Shown: piece after piece, positions 1 through 12,079 of the stretch
Layout: each line of letters opens with the position of its first letter
Numbering within the stretch: position 1 is the stretch's first letter
Assembly: GCA_005406025.1 (NCBI GenBank)
Contig: BGZK01001230.1
Span: forward strand, 1-64,000
DNA from: Eumeta japonica
Taxonomy: Eukaryota; Arthropoda; Insecta; Lepidoptera; Psychidae
Length of the DNA: 64,000 bases
Direction: 5' to 3'
Program-made: the position numbers and the translations under genes
The notes under the pieces: generated by a model
What the model saw: only the letters and a program-made list of their open reading frames with translations
Told to the model about the DNA's origin: nothing
Database searches by the model: none

Positions 1-318
1 AAAAAATAAATAAATTGTATAAGGTAGATGTAATTGTCGAATACTTTTCGCTTAAAAACGAGAGGGCAATTTATAATAGAATACTTTTGGAAGCATTTGA
101 TTAGATCATTTTCATAGATTGTGCAATTCAGATAAATCAAAAGCCGCAATTATTGATGATTTTCTTCTATATACCTACGATATAGATTTAGGATAACACG
201 TAATCCATCAAGATGTCGGTCGATTTCGTGAAAGAATCATAGGTATTTAATTGTATTTTTAAAAGTCATAGAAAGAAAAAAAATTTGGAGAATACCATAA
301 TGGAATATATGGTTATTA

Positions 319-322
<4 letters not shown>

Positions 323-388
<66 letters not shown>
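323..388. repeat. (TA)n microsatellite
   Basis: An uninterrupted alternating TA tract of about 66 bases, seen directly. It is a likely length polymorphism and has no coding content. Confidence 0.97.
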
Positions 389-393
<5 letters not shown>

Positions 394-1110
394 ATTGAAA
401 ATTTGGAATTGATTTGGTCTGTCAGATTTGTCGAAATTTACTAACACATGCACAAAATAGAGCTAAGGAACGTTCCTGAAATAGAATAGATTCTAGGTTT
501 CAAAACGTCAGTATACGATGTAAAATCGAAGTTCGATCGTATTGCAATCAATAAAATCCAAAAAATTCGACAATTTTAAAGTTTTTTCAGCAAGGAGTCA
601 AAATGATTTCTCAAAATAATTGTTTCACTTATGCCATTCGATTAAATTAATTAATTTTAATAGACATGGCGATCAAACAGTTACTGATAGACGATTGAAT
701 CTGAATTAACTTTTTAATTGAACAATTCAAAGGTTTGCAAGTTACATAATGCAAAAATATTTGATGAAAAATTTTATATTTCACGCTATGCAAAATCTAT
801 ACAATCGATAGAACTTCAACGAATCGATAGAAATTTAAGTTTTAAGTTAATCTATAATTAGTAAAACCTTTTGAAACATTTTAATTTTGATCTTAATCAA
901 ATAATGATTGAATTATTTTAAACAATGTTCATTTTAAAATTTGTCCAATGTTATTTCTCGGCTCCATAAATCGCTTTTGATTGGATTTGTGATATTTAAC
1001 GAAATTTGAAAACTGATAAATGTAATCATTTTAATATAATAAAAAATACATGTTCATAGTCTCTTTTTAAGAATGCTTTATATCCAAGCAATTAACTGAG
1101 CTCAAACTTC
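389..1110. other. AT-rich non-coding stretch
   Basis: No open frame, recognisable repeat signature or RNA gene is visible here on either strand. Confidence 0.6.
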
Positions 1111-1118
1111 CAACAATA

Positions 1119-1256
1119 GCGGATCCAAGAGGCGTCATGGAACACGAGGGTCACGACCCCCTGGTGACTTTTCGTCTTAGTGCTGTAACCTAATTGACAT
1201 CCGTCTCATCTGGACCACTACTACGTGACCCTCCGACTCGAAGTCTGGATCCGCTC
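1119..1256. repeat. Short element with GGATCC-containing inverted ends
   Basis: A 10-base word, AGCGGATCCA, near 1119 is matched by its reverse complement TGGATCCGCT near 1245. The enclosed ~140 bases are clearly more GC-rich than their surroundings. This fits a small non-autonomous inverted-repeat element, but only one copy is visible, so it may be a chance dyad. The GC-rich stretch that follows (about 1380-1720) has one 90-codon open frame that resembles nothing I know. Confidence 0.3.
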
Positions 1257-1893
1257 TTGACCTTCAGTGAATCTAAAGTAAGTGGAAATCTTTTAAATGT
1301 CCGACCTCGATCGGTTTACTCGTTTAGTAAACATTGGGGAAAAAACTGAGTACAAAACATAAATGACCGAATTCAATGAAGTTCGCGGCGCTAGACAGTT
1401 TTTTCCTTTGGGGATTAAAGACGACTGGTCTTCGGAATCGATCGGTTTGTTGTGTCAGGTTTTTTTTGTATAGTTCGCTGCTGGAGTATTATTTTTATTC
1501 ACCACCCGTTCACGTCACTGTTACTCCAGACCGAGGGTTTGTGACAACCCCCGGCGTTACCGGGGCGCTGACGACAGTCGACGCGGTGACAACGTCCGGG
1601 ACCTGCGGCTTACCCTGCTCTCGGAGGCGAGGAGCGTCTATGGTTTGATTTGACTCGGAACTCACTCATGAATTCGCTCGTGGACAGGACCGAGCCCGGT
1701 ATGTTTTCTTCCGAAGCCGACTGATACGTTTGTTATTTTAAAACTCACGAATACAATGTTTGTTCTTTTAAACTTTTTCGTAATCACTCGCAAGCGTGTC
1801 GACCGATCGAGGTTGAAACTTCGAAAATTCTAGTACGAATCCTTTCCAATGCCCCGAGTTCAATCTAAGCACGTTTAAAAGTTATAGTATTGC

Positions 1894-1962
1894 GAATGCG
1901 CGCACTTATACACGCACGCACTCACGCACTGCATGTTCACGTATGCACGCACGCACAAGTCC
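1894..1962. repeat. Imperfect CACG/CGCA simple repeat
   Basis: Repeated CACGCACG and CGCACTCA words form a degenerate purine-pyrimidine alternating tract. Confidence 0.75.
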
Positions 1963-2510
1963 AATACAGGCGTCATCCTAATGATTGTAAAAGGAAGCTT
2001 CCTAGGATTTCAAAATACTATCATCTGACAAAAAAAATCGGTTTTTTGGAAATGGGAGTGATAATATAACTTTCTTAGAAAGATGAAGTCAAAAATTGAT
2101 TACGTATGTATGTGAAAGCATGTTTGTGAAAGCATATTTATAAAAAAATGATAATTATAAAAAATGCATCTACGAAAATCGCTCACTCCGTTTTTATGCA
2201 AGACGTGTACTAAAGTATATCATATTACGAATTACGTTATCTTTAAGTCCTTAAGCTACGCAATAAAGGAATTGCCTAAGAATAGATAAATATAATAGAC
2301 GGGAATTTGAGTAGGGTTTTATATTTTAGGTATTATGTTCATTATGTAATAAAACTTATATACATATTCATTTTTTAATGAAAACATACAAGGTAAGAGA
2401 TTTAAACCTGCGTCATTGAGAACACACCATAAATTTTCTTTTGTGCTAGTTTGTATTAATCCACTGCAGTGGTCAATAGAGATGCACATCCCCTCTCATA
2501 TTTTAATTTC

Positions 2511-2560
2511 AAACTAGCTTTTGCCCGCAGCTCTGTCCGCGTCGACTGTAGATTGTAGAT
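2511..2560 (+). repeat. Dispersed LINE/SINE 3' tail signature
   Basis: The string CTAGCTTTTGCCCGCAGCTC followed by TCCGCGTCGAC is a recurring tail signature in moth and butterfly genomes. Related copies are visible at 33364-33386 (minus) and 62025-62062 (plus). Only the tail is present, so the parent family cannot be named. Confidence 0.6.
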
Positions 2561-2587
2561 TAGAATCTCTTAATCCATGCATAAAAG

Positions 2588-3655
2588 ATTAGGGAAAAAG
2601 TAATATCGTATTTTATATACCAATTCAAAATTTCAATATATTTTTATTTACATTTAATAATTTTAAGTCTTCTGATCAAGAAACTGCGACAAGCACTTTT
2701 GACAGTTCTGTATTGATGCTAACCTGACACTAACTACCTAAAGAATTTTGAAGAGACCGAAACAAGTGTAAATCTGAGGATGCAAGCTTAAGGCGATGTG
2801 GTAGATGCATTAACACTTCCTAACCAAACTCTTTCAATGTTTTCTGAATGGCTAAAGATGTATGTAGTCCGGCGTTATCATGATGAAAAACCACACCACT
2901 TTCTGTTGATCAATTCTGGCCGTTTTTCGCTACTTATTACTTGAATCTCATCAGCTGTTGGCAGCAGAGATCCGAATTCATGATTTTGCCCAGCGGTAAA
3001 AGCTCATAATAAATAATACCCTTCCAATCCCACCATATCCAGCATCAACTTTTTGCGAGTTGATCCGGGTTTCGCTATAGTCTGTGGAGCTTGCTTACCA
3101 TTTGACCGTGATTTTTTTCGTACGTTCTTGTCGTAGGTAATCTATTTTTTATCATCAGTGTACAATCTTTCCAAAGACGGTTCGGTCTCATCACGTTTCA
3201 ATAGAGAATCGCGAATGAGTACACGATTCATTAGATTTCTTTCAGTGAGCTCGTGTGGGATCCAAGTATCGTAGCTTTTTTGTACATCCAGCTTTTTTTC
3301 AAATCAAAACTCTTGTGGTCAATACCCAATTCCTCAGCTAAGTTGTAAGACCTAATACACCGATCTTGCTCTACTTTTTCCAAAATGGCATCGGTTTAAC
3401 ATGTAACAGTTCGACCAGAGTGAGGTTCATCCTTGGTATCAAAATCACTGGAGTGGAAACGCTTGAACCGGTTCTGTACTACTTCTTTCGACACTGAATT
3501 AGATCTATTAAACGTCACAAATTTTTTTCGCAACTTGTGTCGCATTTTTCCTTTTCCTTTTTGTAATAAAACTTTAAAATGTATCCAAATTCTACTTTAG
3601 ACTCATTCCTTTTGGTAGACAAAAATACGTAACGGAAAATGGCGGGACATCATTT
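2588..3655 (-). mobile_element. Degenerate mariner (Tc1/mariner superfamily) transposon
   Basis: Reading the minus strand, all parts of a mariner transposase can be followed, broken by stops and frame changes. A helix-turn-helix-like N-terminal part lies at about 3570-3380, with words such as SGRTVTC. The second conserved block, WWDWKGIIYYELLP, is near 3055-3000, and a VVFHHDNAGLHTSLA block near 2895-2850 carries the second catalytic aspartate. A LHLFRSLQNSLG block lies near 2790-2740. The 3' end at about 2588 starts TTAGGGAAAAAGTAATATCG, a plausible terminal inverted repeat. A diverged counterpart is near 3615-3650. Mariner enzymes cut and paste DNA into TA sites. This copy has several stop codons (for example after the KEFG word) and is certainly inactive. 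The WWDWKG...ELLP wording suggests the cecropia-type group, which is an inference. Confidence 0.88.
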
Positions 3656-3659
3656 TTTA

Positions 3660-5200
3660 TATCTAAAATAGTATTACTATAAAGAACAAAAGATTTGACA
3701 TCTACTTAACTACGTCAATATGAAGATTCAACTCATTGTTGAGATATCATAAAATTATTGTTTAACGTATTTTAACCATTGTTAACACTTCAGAATTTTA
3801 TCAAAGAAATTAAACTATGATTGCGTGACAATGTTATATTATAACTCAATTTATCTAAATAAAAAAAAAGGGAAATATGTTTGCTATTAGCTCTGTAGAA
3901 ATTACTTAATAGATTAGTAATATGAACTTGAATTTGAAATTCACAAATCTCTTAGGATATCAAATTGAAAAGACGTAATAATTATCACTACTACATTGCA
4001 TATTTTAAATACGTTACATTATTTTAGATACGATGCAATACGGCTATTAACATTGATTTCAAGATTCAATATTTAGCGCACTTGACGCTAGTTGAAACGC
4101 CAAACAGATGATTTTAAATTTTGATCGATCAATAGGCTCTCATTTTCAAAACTACCGGAAGATCATCCACGATTCGATACGCGGGTATCACTAATTTTGT
4201 TTGAATGTTTTGAATTCAATCCATTGACACGGTCATCGTATCGCGATTTCCCGATTTAGTCCGTACAGGACGAAGATAATTAAGCTCGCCGTCCATTAAA
4301 ACGGTTCGGTGGTCGGCGAATAAAGTGCGATTTCTGGCTATTGCACAGATAATCAACGTCCCGATCCACCGGAACCCACCCGTCAAACAAGAACTCTATG
4401 TCAAAACGGATTAGAAACGTTTATTAATTTCTTCTGATGTCATCGTTGACATAGAAAACGGGGATACGTTCGTAGGAATATATATTGAATTATTAAATCG
4501 AACGACTTAATAATTCATAATATAAATTCATAATACGATTTATTTATAATAATTTATAAAATAGATAAACGTCATTTCGTATTTTTTTTTACTTCATATT
4601 AATACGACATTAAATTTATCTATTGCCAGCTACAACGACAGCTGCGTGGAAGTTAAAATTTTATTTGAGTTTAATATAAACAAAATGATGAAAAAAAAAA
4701 AACAACTAACGGATGATAAGAAACTCCATCTTTTCCTTTTATACATTTCCGAATAAAATTTCTACACTTTTTTAATATACAATTCTAAATTTTTATTTTG
4801 TCAACACAGCTGAGGAGACATATGTCGGTGCCTCACGGCCTGCCCTTTATATGTCTGGGAATTAATGTTTTTGAATAATATTGAAACAAAACGGAAATTT
4901 TACTAATCTCCGAGTTACCATTTCGACAGATTTACAAATTGTAGTCAATGGCTGAGAATTCAAACTAATATATGAAAATTTCGGGACAATAAAGACTTTA
5001 TATCGCGATTTCGTATTACTAGTTTTCGCTCAGCGGTCCAAATTCGACCATAATCGTTATTGAAAATTTGAGGAAAATGTATATAAAGCACCTTTCGTTT
5101 TTTCTTAACTCTTATGGAATCGTTCATCAGAGACCATACATGTAGTTGTAAGGAGCGTAAAGATTGATAAATAGAGATTTCTACGTCGAAGAGGGAGGAG
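3660..5200. other. Non-coding stretch
   Basis: Mostly AT-rich with no protein-like frame. A GC-richer patch at about 4240-4400 has no recognisable coding or repeat signature and could be regulatory. I see nothing definite. Confidence 0.5.
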
Positions 5201-5204
5201 AGGG

Positions 5205-5570
5205 GGACTGTTTTTAGGGTTCTGATCTAAAATGGCAAAAAAGGAACCCTTATAGTTTCGTCAAATCCGTCCGTTCATCCGTATGTCACAGGCATTTTAT
5301 ACAAAAACGACAAGACGTGTATTGATTTTTATAATGTAGGTGTCTTGTATAAGCCGCTGCTTAATTTGGTATTTAAATAACAAAAATAAATATTTAGGGG
5401 GCACTCCATACATGTAACAGAAGCAGAAAATTTTTTTTGGCAATCATCAATGGGTAGTACAAATTCCGACAATTCTTTTAAAAAAACTTCAAGGGTTACA
5501 AGCAACTTTTCTAATTACGTGAATGATTTCGGAAATAATCGCTCCGAAAGTAGCAGAAATCGTGTCCCTT
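5205..5570 (-). repeat. Dispersed repeat family A, diverged copy
   Basis: It begins TTTTTAGGGTTCTGATC and runs through GGAACCC, then CCGTCCGTTCATCCGTATGTCAC, a word pattern shared in reverse orientation with 31927-32035 and 58985-59460. A later piece contains ATTTAGGGGGCACTCCATAC. The family is common in lepidopteran genomes. No protein is encoded and I cannot assign it to a class. Confidence 0.6.
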
Positions 5571-6014
5571 CTTTTTTATTTTCTAAACCGTATGTCTAAA
5601 AAAATATGAAAAAAATATCAAAGGTAACATTTAATAAATACTTTTAATGAAAATTATTTTGAACATGATTGGATTGGATGTTTTTGAGTTATTACCGAAA
5701 AACTGCATTTCAACAAAAGGACGTAAGTGCCATGAACATACTCTCTTTTGCTGATGCACTTTAGTTTACACTAGTTTAATAGTAATATTCGACATACCTT
5801 CTTGTTTTTCTTATTATAGGTGACTAAAGTGCTTAAACTATTCTGTGCGGGAAACATAAAAAAAGTGTAATAACAACGTACTTTTTTCATCTATAGTGTA
5901 TTACTTTGTAATAATGGCTTCTGAGCTCTATAATGAGCATAGTCCGACATGCTCTTGGCCAGTTTTTTATTAATAAGAGGAGATAAAATTTCCAAATTTT
6001 ATATTGATAAGACT

Positions 6015-6192
6015 AAGGGCCTCTCCACCTTCTTCATCCAAATTGACTTTTAACATAAAGTCACTTTTAAAATAAAATTTGCGTTCTTTGTCTTCCTTTT
6101 GACGGTTGTTTGGGCTAAAACTCGTTAAATAGAACATATGAAACGCAAATTTTATTTTAAAAGACACTTTAAAAGATGGTGGAAGAGGTTCT
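6015..6192. repeat. Imperfect foldback (MITE-like) element
   Basis: The left arm (about 6018-6085) and right arm (about 6141-6195) are reverse complements over most of their length. The inner 25 bases around AAAATAAAATTTGCGTT are perfect and the outer part is a CCTCTTCCACC-like word. The left arm has an extra ~20 bases. The loop is about 55 bases. This suggests a foldback transposon or hairpin insertion. The open frame on the minus strand across it is a by-product. Confidence 0.6.
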
Positions 6193-6239
6193 AAAGCTCA
6201 TCAATAGTTACTAAGTCAAAAAAAAAGAATGTCAGTTAT

Positions 6240-7515
6240 CCAACGGAAGACAAAAAGGTGTTGAACTGTTTTATCTTTACATATTTATTTATACATAATT
6301 GTGATCTTTAGTATTCATCAAGAAAGCGCTAAGAAAATACGTTTTTTTTTCAATTCGTGTTGCTAGATAAAAAAAAAATACTTTACATGCAAATCGTGAT
6401 ATCAATGTCAATACGATTTCACTGCGTTTCGTTATCTCTTTTTCCATAGAAATTCAAGAAGGCCGTTTAATGTTACTTCCACGATAAGACCTCCCGAGAT
6501 TGTAAAACTGCCGAGCCCCAGTAATATGTTTAATTACGTCGCATGCGCGGCACACGTACGCCGACCGTCGTCCAATAACAAATTCTATGATTAAAACAAT
6601 ACGAATTTTCATTTTGAAAAATCTTATGCACTTGATAATAATTTGAACTGTGTATTATGCAGACTTATTTGACATGTATCGGATCGATGAAATTATGAAC
6701 GTTTTTGAAAGAACGATCTAGGTATTACGGACGCCGTTTTGAGTTCAATTATTATTAGACTTTAGGTGTATCTTCAAGCGAATCTTAAACTTTATCTAAA
6801 AGTTTAAGATTGGCATTCAAAACGCACGATTCGACAACGATGGCACGGGGCGCTCGACAGCTAGTGACGTTGCGTGTCGCGTCCTCGGTGGCGTGCGCAA
6901 GTCAAAACAGATCTCGGAATTTGTTTTTATTTGGTTCTTTGTTACGAGATCTATTGAAACAGTTTGAATGGTGTTTTCGCTAATGTGCCGTAGCTTGTTT
7001 TAGTATTGTGTGCCGGGTACAAGATCTTTTTAGTGACGGCTAAAATATGCCATTTCAAATTTTCAATTAGCATGTAACATTAAAAATAAGCGGAATCAAT
7101 AAATAGATATTTTTCATCATCAAAATACATTATACAGAGACAGCATCTAAAACATTAAAAAGGGCGACTCACTTTGGTTCGACCATTTAGTACAATTGGC
7201 ACCAGTCAGAAGCCATAGTTATCAATAATTGGTACTCCGTTTTGTGTCTAAGTATGAAGTGCATATGCCTGTATATTTATGTTAGGGGCGTACCGATACG
7301 ACGCACCTTTGTCGATACGATATTTGTAAAAAAATATCGACAGTGTCAATAGCGACGCAGACATTTAGGCTTCAAAACGTGTAAAAAGCTATGGGTTTAA
7401 GATAAAAAATATAGAAACAGGCGACTTAACTTATAATCATTATTTAGAGTATTAACCGACGTAATTTTATAATTCGTATTTTTTTTGTACCATAGTTGAG
7501 GGACATACAAGTAGA
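6240..7515. other. Non-coding stretch with two GC-rich patches
   Basis: GC-rich patches at about 6480-6570 and 6825-6905 contain several CpG dinucleotides but no long open frame. They could be regulatory or fragments of GC-rich repeats. The rest is AT-rich with nothing recognisable. Confidence 0.45.
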
Positions 7516-7519
7516 CGAG

Positions 7520-7768
7520 CTATTAAAGAGTAGATGGTCACCGCCGCCCATGGAAACTGGCAACCCCATAGAAGTTACCAGTGTGTTAACTGCCTCTTGG
7601 GAAGGAATAGGATTTTAATGGTGAGGGATTGTGTAAATGGAAAAGGGAGAAGGGGAGTGAGCCACCGGAACTCTCATTCACAACACAAAACGAATAGCGG
7701 AAACTGCTGCTTCACGTCCGTATTCTGTAAGAGTGTGACAATCTCTTTGGTCGAGTTGGCACATTTTT
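7520..7768 (-). repeat. Dispersed repeat family B, minus-strand copy
   Basis: Read on the minus strand it matches the copies at 15150-15600 and 51545-51805: a CACAGAATAC word, a stretch of CTCCCT-rich sequence, then TTCCATGGGCGGCGGTGACC. The CATGGGCGGCGGTGA word is a hallmark of a very common lepidopteran interspersed repeat. The 78-codon open frame here is incidental. Confidence 0.75.
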
Positions 7769-8250
7769 GACAAAAATTTAACAAAATGTCAATTATGTTT
7801 TGAGAATTGTAATTTAACAAAATAACTATTCGTTATTTTTCGAAATTAAATAAAACATTAGTTTAATAATAAAGTTCAGATCAGAAATATAATTAAAATT
7901 CACATTTATGGGATTTTTGTTCAGAAAACACAACATCCTTAACCTCTTACCGCATCGCGGATCATATATGAACCAAGCCATATTTTCGTGAATATCTTCA
8001 ATTAGAAAATAAAAACAGTCGTTTTATGTATAGCGTATCGAATATATTCCATTCCTGTCATAATAATATGAACACCGCCATCTAGGAGTAACTCTACGAA
8101 ATCGCCCATCATTCAACATCGACGAACAGGTTGCTACTTGAGCGCGTCGGTTTCTGTTACTTGAAAATTCCGAAAAAAATATAAAATCTCTAGTTACCGC
8201 TATTAGATAAATATTACAAAGAAGAAAAATACTTATAGATTATTGATAAG

Positions 8251-8447
8251 GTAAGTTTTTTACATTTTCTACAATTATATTAGCATTTTTGAGTATTTAA
8301 TTGTATGGATCAAATTTGGTACAACATGCAAAAATATTCTTTTTCTATTGTGTCTTATTTGTACCGATATGCAAAAATGTAAAGTGTGTTTTCATTCCTA
8401 AGTAAATAATACGTCTGTGATTGTTTATAATGTTTATTCTATTTTAG
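8251..8447 (+). other. Probable 5' untranslated intron of the piggyBac gene
   Basis: The donor GATAAG/GTAAGT at 8251 and the acceptor TTCTATTTTAG ending at 8447 bracket 197 bases just upstream of the transposase start codon at 8463. Splicing is inferred from the consensus sites only. Confidence 0.6.
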
Positions 8448-8462
8448 GCAACCTGAAGGAAT

Positions 8463-10228
8463 ATGGACCCTAGACGATTTTACGGCGGTATCCATACGAT
8501 AGTCAAGGATTTTCCGGACAGCAGTGCTGACGAGGACCTATCAGATGACGAGCAACTAACAAATAGAAGACGAAATGTACTACCTCCTCTCTGTATTCCA
8601 GAATCAGAGGAGTCTGAATCAGATTCTGATGATAATATACCTATATCTCATCTTGCTTCTTTGTCAACAAGGACTTCAAGGGCTGAAAAGCCTCGATGGA
8701 GGGATGGATTTTGGAAAGAGCTGAGACTGATTTACAGTTTACTGGAGATATTTCTTTGCCTCTAGAAATAACAGCGTTGAATACCCGTACCAGTTTTTCA
8801 AATATTTATTCACGGACGACATTTTTCTATATATATCTCAAGAAACTAATAAATATGCAGTCGAAAACGACCAGAAAAGCCCAGTAATATTACTGTAAAA
8901 GAACTTGAACAGTTCATTGGTATTTGCCTTTACATGTCAATAGTTCAGTTACCCTCTACAAGGTTTTATTGGAATGAGGATATGGGGTACCCTAAAGTTA
9001 GTACAATAATGTCCTGTAACCGTTTCGAAGAAATCAAACGTTTTATTCATTTTAACGATAATTTGACACAAATACCAAAAGGACAGCCGGATATAACCCT
9101 CTTCACAAAATCCAACCATTATTGGAGCTTTTAAGGCAAAGAATTTTGACAGTTCCTAAAGAACAGTATATGGCTGTTGATGAGCAGATTATACCTACTA
9201 AGAGCAGATCATCTATGCGGCAATACAACCCTAAGAAACCCCACAAATGGGGCTACAAAACTTTGTCCTTAGCGGCAGTTCAGGATTTAGTTTTGATTTT
9301 GAAATATATACTGGAGCTCAGGGACCTGTACAGTCTGACACTAATTTGCCTAAAATAAGTACTAGCAGTGACGTCGTAGTTCGCCTTTCTAGGACAATAC
9401 CAGAAGGACTCAACTACAAACTATTCTTTGATAACTGGTACACGTCACTACCCTTTGACGTACCTTGACAAAAAGTATTTTACCAATAGGCACAATAAAA
9501 GCTAATCGTATCCCAGGCTACAAGGTTCCAGTTGAAAAAGATTTAAAAAAAGGCCGAGGAACTACTGTAGAAAAATTGACCACAATTGACAACACTGATA
9601 TATCAGTAGTGACCTGGTACGACAACAGAGTTGTGAACTTAGCTTCAACTTACGTTGGCAGCAAACCATCATCTGAAGTTCGACGTTTCAATAAAAAGAA
9701 AAGCATATCAAAATGTATCATGTCCAAAGGCAGTCACGGTTTATAATAGACATATGGGTGGCGTGGACTTATTAGACGCTCTTCTTGGCTATTATAGAAT
9801 TCAGATTAGATCAAAAGTTCTACCACCGCATATTTTTTCACATGATTGATATGATGACAGTTAATGCGTGGTTGTTATACAGGAGAACTTTAGCGGATTC
9901 AGACCCATATTTACCTTTAGCCGACTTCAAATGCGCAGTAGCTGAAGGGTTAAGCCAAAGCAATAAACCATCAACAAGTGGAAAACGAGGACGGCCTTCT
10001 TATGAACTGGAAAATGCTATTGAAGCGAAGAAATTGAGAGGACCCATTGCTATCATGCCGTCTAGAGATGTAAGACTGGATCAAATAGATCATATGCCTC
10101 TGGACCACTAGACAGCGGTGCAAAGTGCCAGAATGTAATGGCAGGTCACATGTTGAGTGCCAAAATGTAAAGTGAGCTTATGTCTTAATGACAAAAGAAA
10201 TTGTTTTAAGTTATTTCATACAACATAA
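8463..10228 (+). pseudogene. piggyBac transposase, broken by about ten frameshifts
   Basis: The start at 8463 follows the intron acceptor. An acidic serine-rich N-terminus (8463-8690) is followed by the DDE_Tnp_1_7-type core. All three catalytic aspartates can be seen: AVDEQI at 9179-9181, FFDNWYTS at 9430-9432 and MGGVDLLD at 9766-9768. The C-terminal cysteine-rich zinc-binding tail, with C..C...H..C spacing and then LCLNDKRNCF, lies at 10113-10228 and is itself split by a frame change. The frame changes near 8700, 8790, 8890, 9110, 9250, 9465, 9660, 9785, 10110 and 10155. In-frame point stops are few compared with indels. That pattern suits a fairly recent copy degraded by small deletions, or sequencing errors in the assembly. 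The enzyme normally excises and inserts the element at TTAA without leaving a footprint. Confidence 0.95.
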
Positions 10229-10506
10229 GATGGCAGGAATATTTTTATTTTTTCAAATTATAACATTTATTTTTAGTTAACCCAAAAATTGTTTTAAAGT
10301 GATTGACGGGAACTGACTGCAATTACCGAAAAATATTTTGTATTTTTGTTTACTGGACCAAATATGTACCAAAGTGGAAAACGGTATATTTTCTTTATTT
10401 TTCAATAAATAAAAAAATGCTAAAACACGTGTCCTTTTATTTCTTATTTACTATCACATATATTTTTATCATCAACAAAAAAAAAAATCATGCGGTAAAG
10501 GGTTAA

Positions 10507-11780
10507 ATTATTAGGTGAAAGCCGATTTTGTCAGTCTGTCTGTTTGGACGAGACTGTGTTTGTCGAGAATAGCTTTTCAGTTGCGGTAGAACTCATTTGA
10601 AAACTGAAATATTTTTGTGCCTTTTTTTCATATTCGTATATGTATAATGAATAAACAAACCGCGGCGATGGTACGCTTACACGGTGGATGGTTATGCCGT
10701 GGAATTCAAAATATATCGATGTATCCCAGAATAATATCATCGATTCCAATATATTAAAAACCAACGACATCGCCGATATATCGGTATCGATATTCGTATT
10801 CTAATTTACATATTGTAGAAGTTACGAATAAATGTCGAAACACTTCTATAATTATTTGCTGTATCCATATGTTTGTAGATTTTAGAATACCTGTCATGTC
10901 ATTTTTTTATATTTGAAGAATTATTAATTATTTAAAAAAAAACGCGTTTTTGTTTTCCACATTAAACATGCGCTATTTGTTGGAAGATGGGAACTTCCTA
11001 ATTAACAAATTTCCTATTATAAAATTGCAAAGCATTCTACAATTATTGCTACGATATGACCTTTTAAAAGTATGTTTGCTAAAATGTCACTTTAATTACA
11101 CTGGACCAAAATTCAATTTGCATTTTGTAGAAACCGCAAAGTTTTCTAAGAAGCTACGATTTTTAAGGAGTACTTAAAACGGAATATGACACAATGATAT
11201 CTCATCAGACATCTGACATATCTGAGATATATATTAATATGTATTAATTTTATTTCTGTATGTATACATATTTTTAATACTATTTATTTATACAAAAGAA
11301 CAGTTTTATTATTTCCTATACAAAAAAAGATATATAAAAAAATCTTGCACTACTTTAATATTACATTTACTTTAATCTCAATTAAAACAACATAATCTTT
11401 GCTCTATTATTAATGGTCGACTTATGAATTTTTTAGTTCATTGAAAGAAATCTTTGTGGCACATACGCAATTTGTGTTATTCATATGAATTTATTTTTAG
11501 TTTTAGCCACAATTGATTATCACCAATACATTGGTACCTGTATTAACCTATAGGTATTTCAAGTTCAATGTCAAATTACTTCATTATTTAAGGTATTAAA
11601 ACAGCTTTCACTTCTTGTGTAAGCGATTCAATGACAATCAAATACCTGTAGAGGACGGTGTAGCACTAAACTCATGCGATTTATTAAAAAAAAAAAATGG
11701 AGCATAATGTCATTAGCTGTATGCAAAATTATGAATTGAAATAAAAAAGTATTAATAAAATATTGTTGGCGGGATTTGAG
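10507..11780. other. Non-coding stretch
   Basis: 10507-10800 contains repeated CGATATATCG and TATCGAT words reminiscent of the 7290-7340 area and may be an old repeat. A 75-codon AT-rich frame at 10950-11177 matches nothing I know and has the composition of chance sequence. The rest is featureless. Confidence 0.45.
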
Positions 11781-11782
11781 CA

Positions 11783-12075
11783 GTGTTTTTGATGCGTCAC
11801 CAAATAAAAGCGGCGGGGGTCAAGAGGTGCAGGACGTCGCGTTTGCACCGGAGGGTACCGGGATCGAATTATAACCACGATCGGGAGAATCGACAATTTG
11901 AGACGTTAACTGGAGTCTTTAAAACACTCGCTCCGTGCCCCGCAGGGCACGCTAAGCAGCCGGTGTTAGACGTTGTCTTCGCACCGCTGACGGCGGTTGT
12001 CAATAACGCATGATTCGCACTGGGCCAGTGCGCTGGGCTTGGAATCCAAGTTCCGTACGCGGCATAAATATTATT
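11783..12075 (+). repeat. tRNA-derived SINE-like repeat
   Basis: This GC-rich insert begins with a tRNA-like head whose GGTACCGGGATCGAA word resembles a polymerase III B box. It continues with CCGTGCCCCGCAGGGCACG and ends with a CGCACTGGGCCAGTGCG word. A diverged relative of the GTGC..GAG..CAC and CGCACTGG words lies at 39790-39900. Open frames on both strands here are incidental. The class is inferred from the B box and the arrangement. Confidence 0.6.
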
Positions 12076-12079
12076 ATTT

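Larger units (their letters stand above)
7943..10502 (+). mobile_element. Full-length piggyBac-like DNA transposon
   Basis: Both ends are visible. The target TTAA stands at 7939-7942 and again at 10503-10506. The left end reads CCTCTTACCGCA and the right end, inverted, reads CCCTTTACCGCA, agreeing at 10 of 12 bases. The 2560-bp interval holds one plus-strand transposase gene (8463-10228), an apparent 5' untranslated intron and an AATAAA-type polyadenylation region near 10404. TTAA duplication, CCC-like termini and the encoded domains all fit the piggyBac superfamily. Multiple frameshifts make this copy unable to produce transposase, but the ends are well preserved, so it could in principle be moved in trans by a related enzyme. 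Confidence 0.95.
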
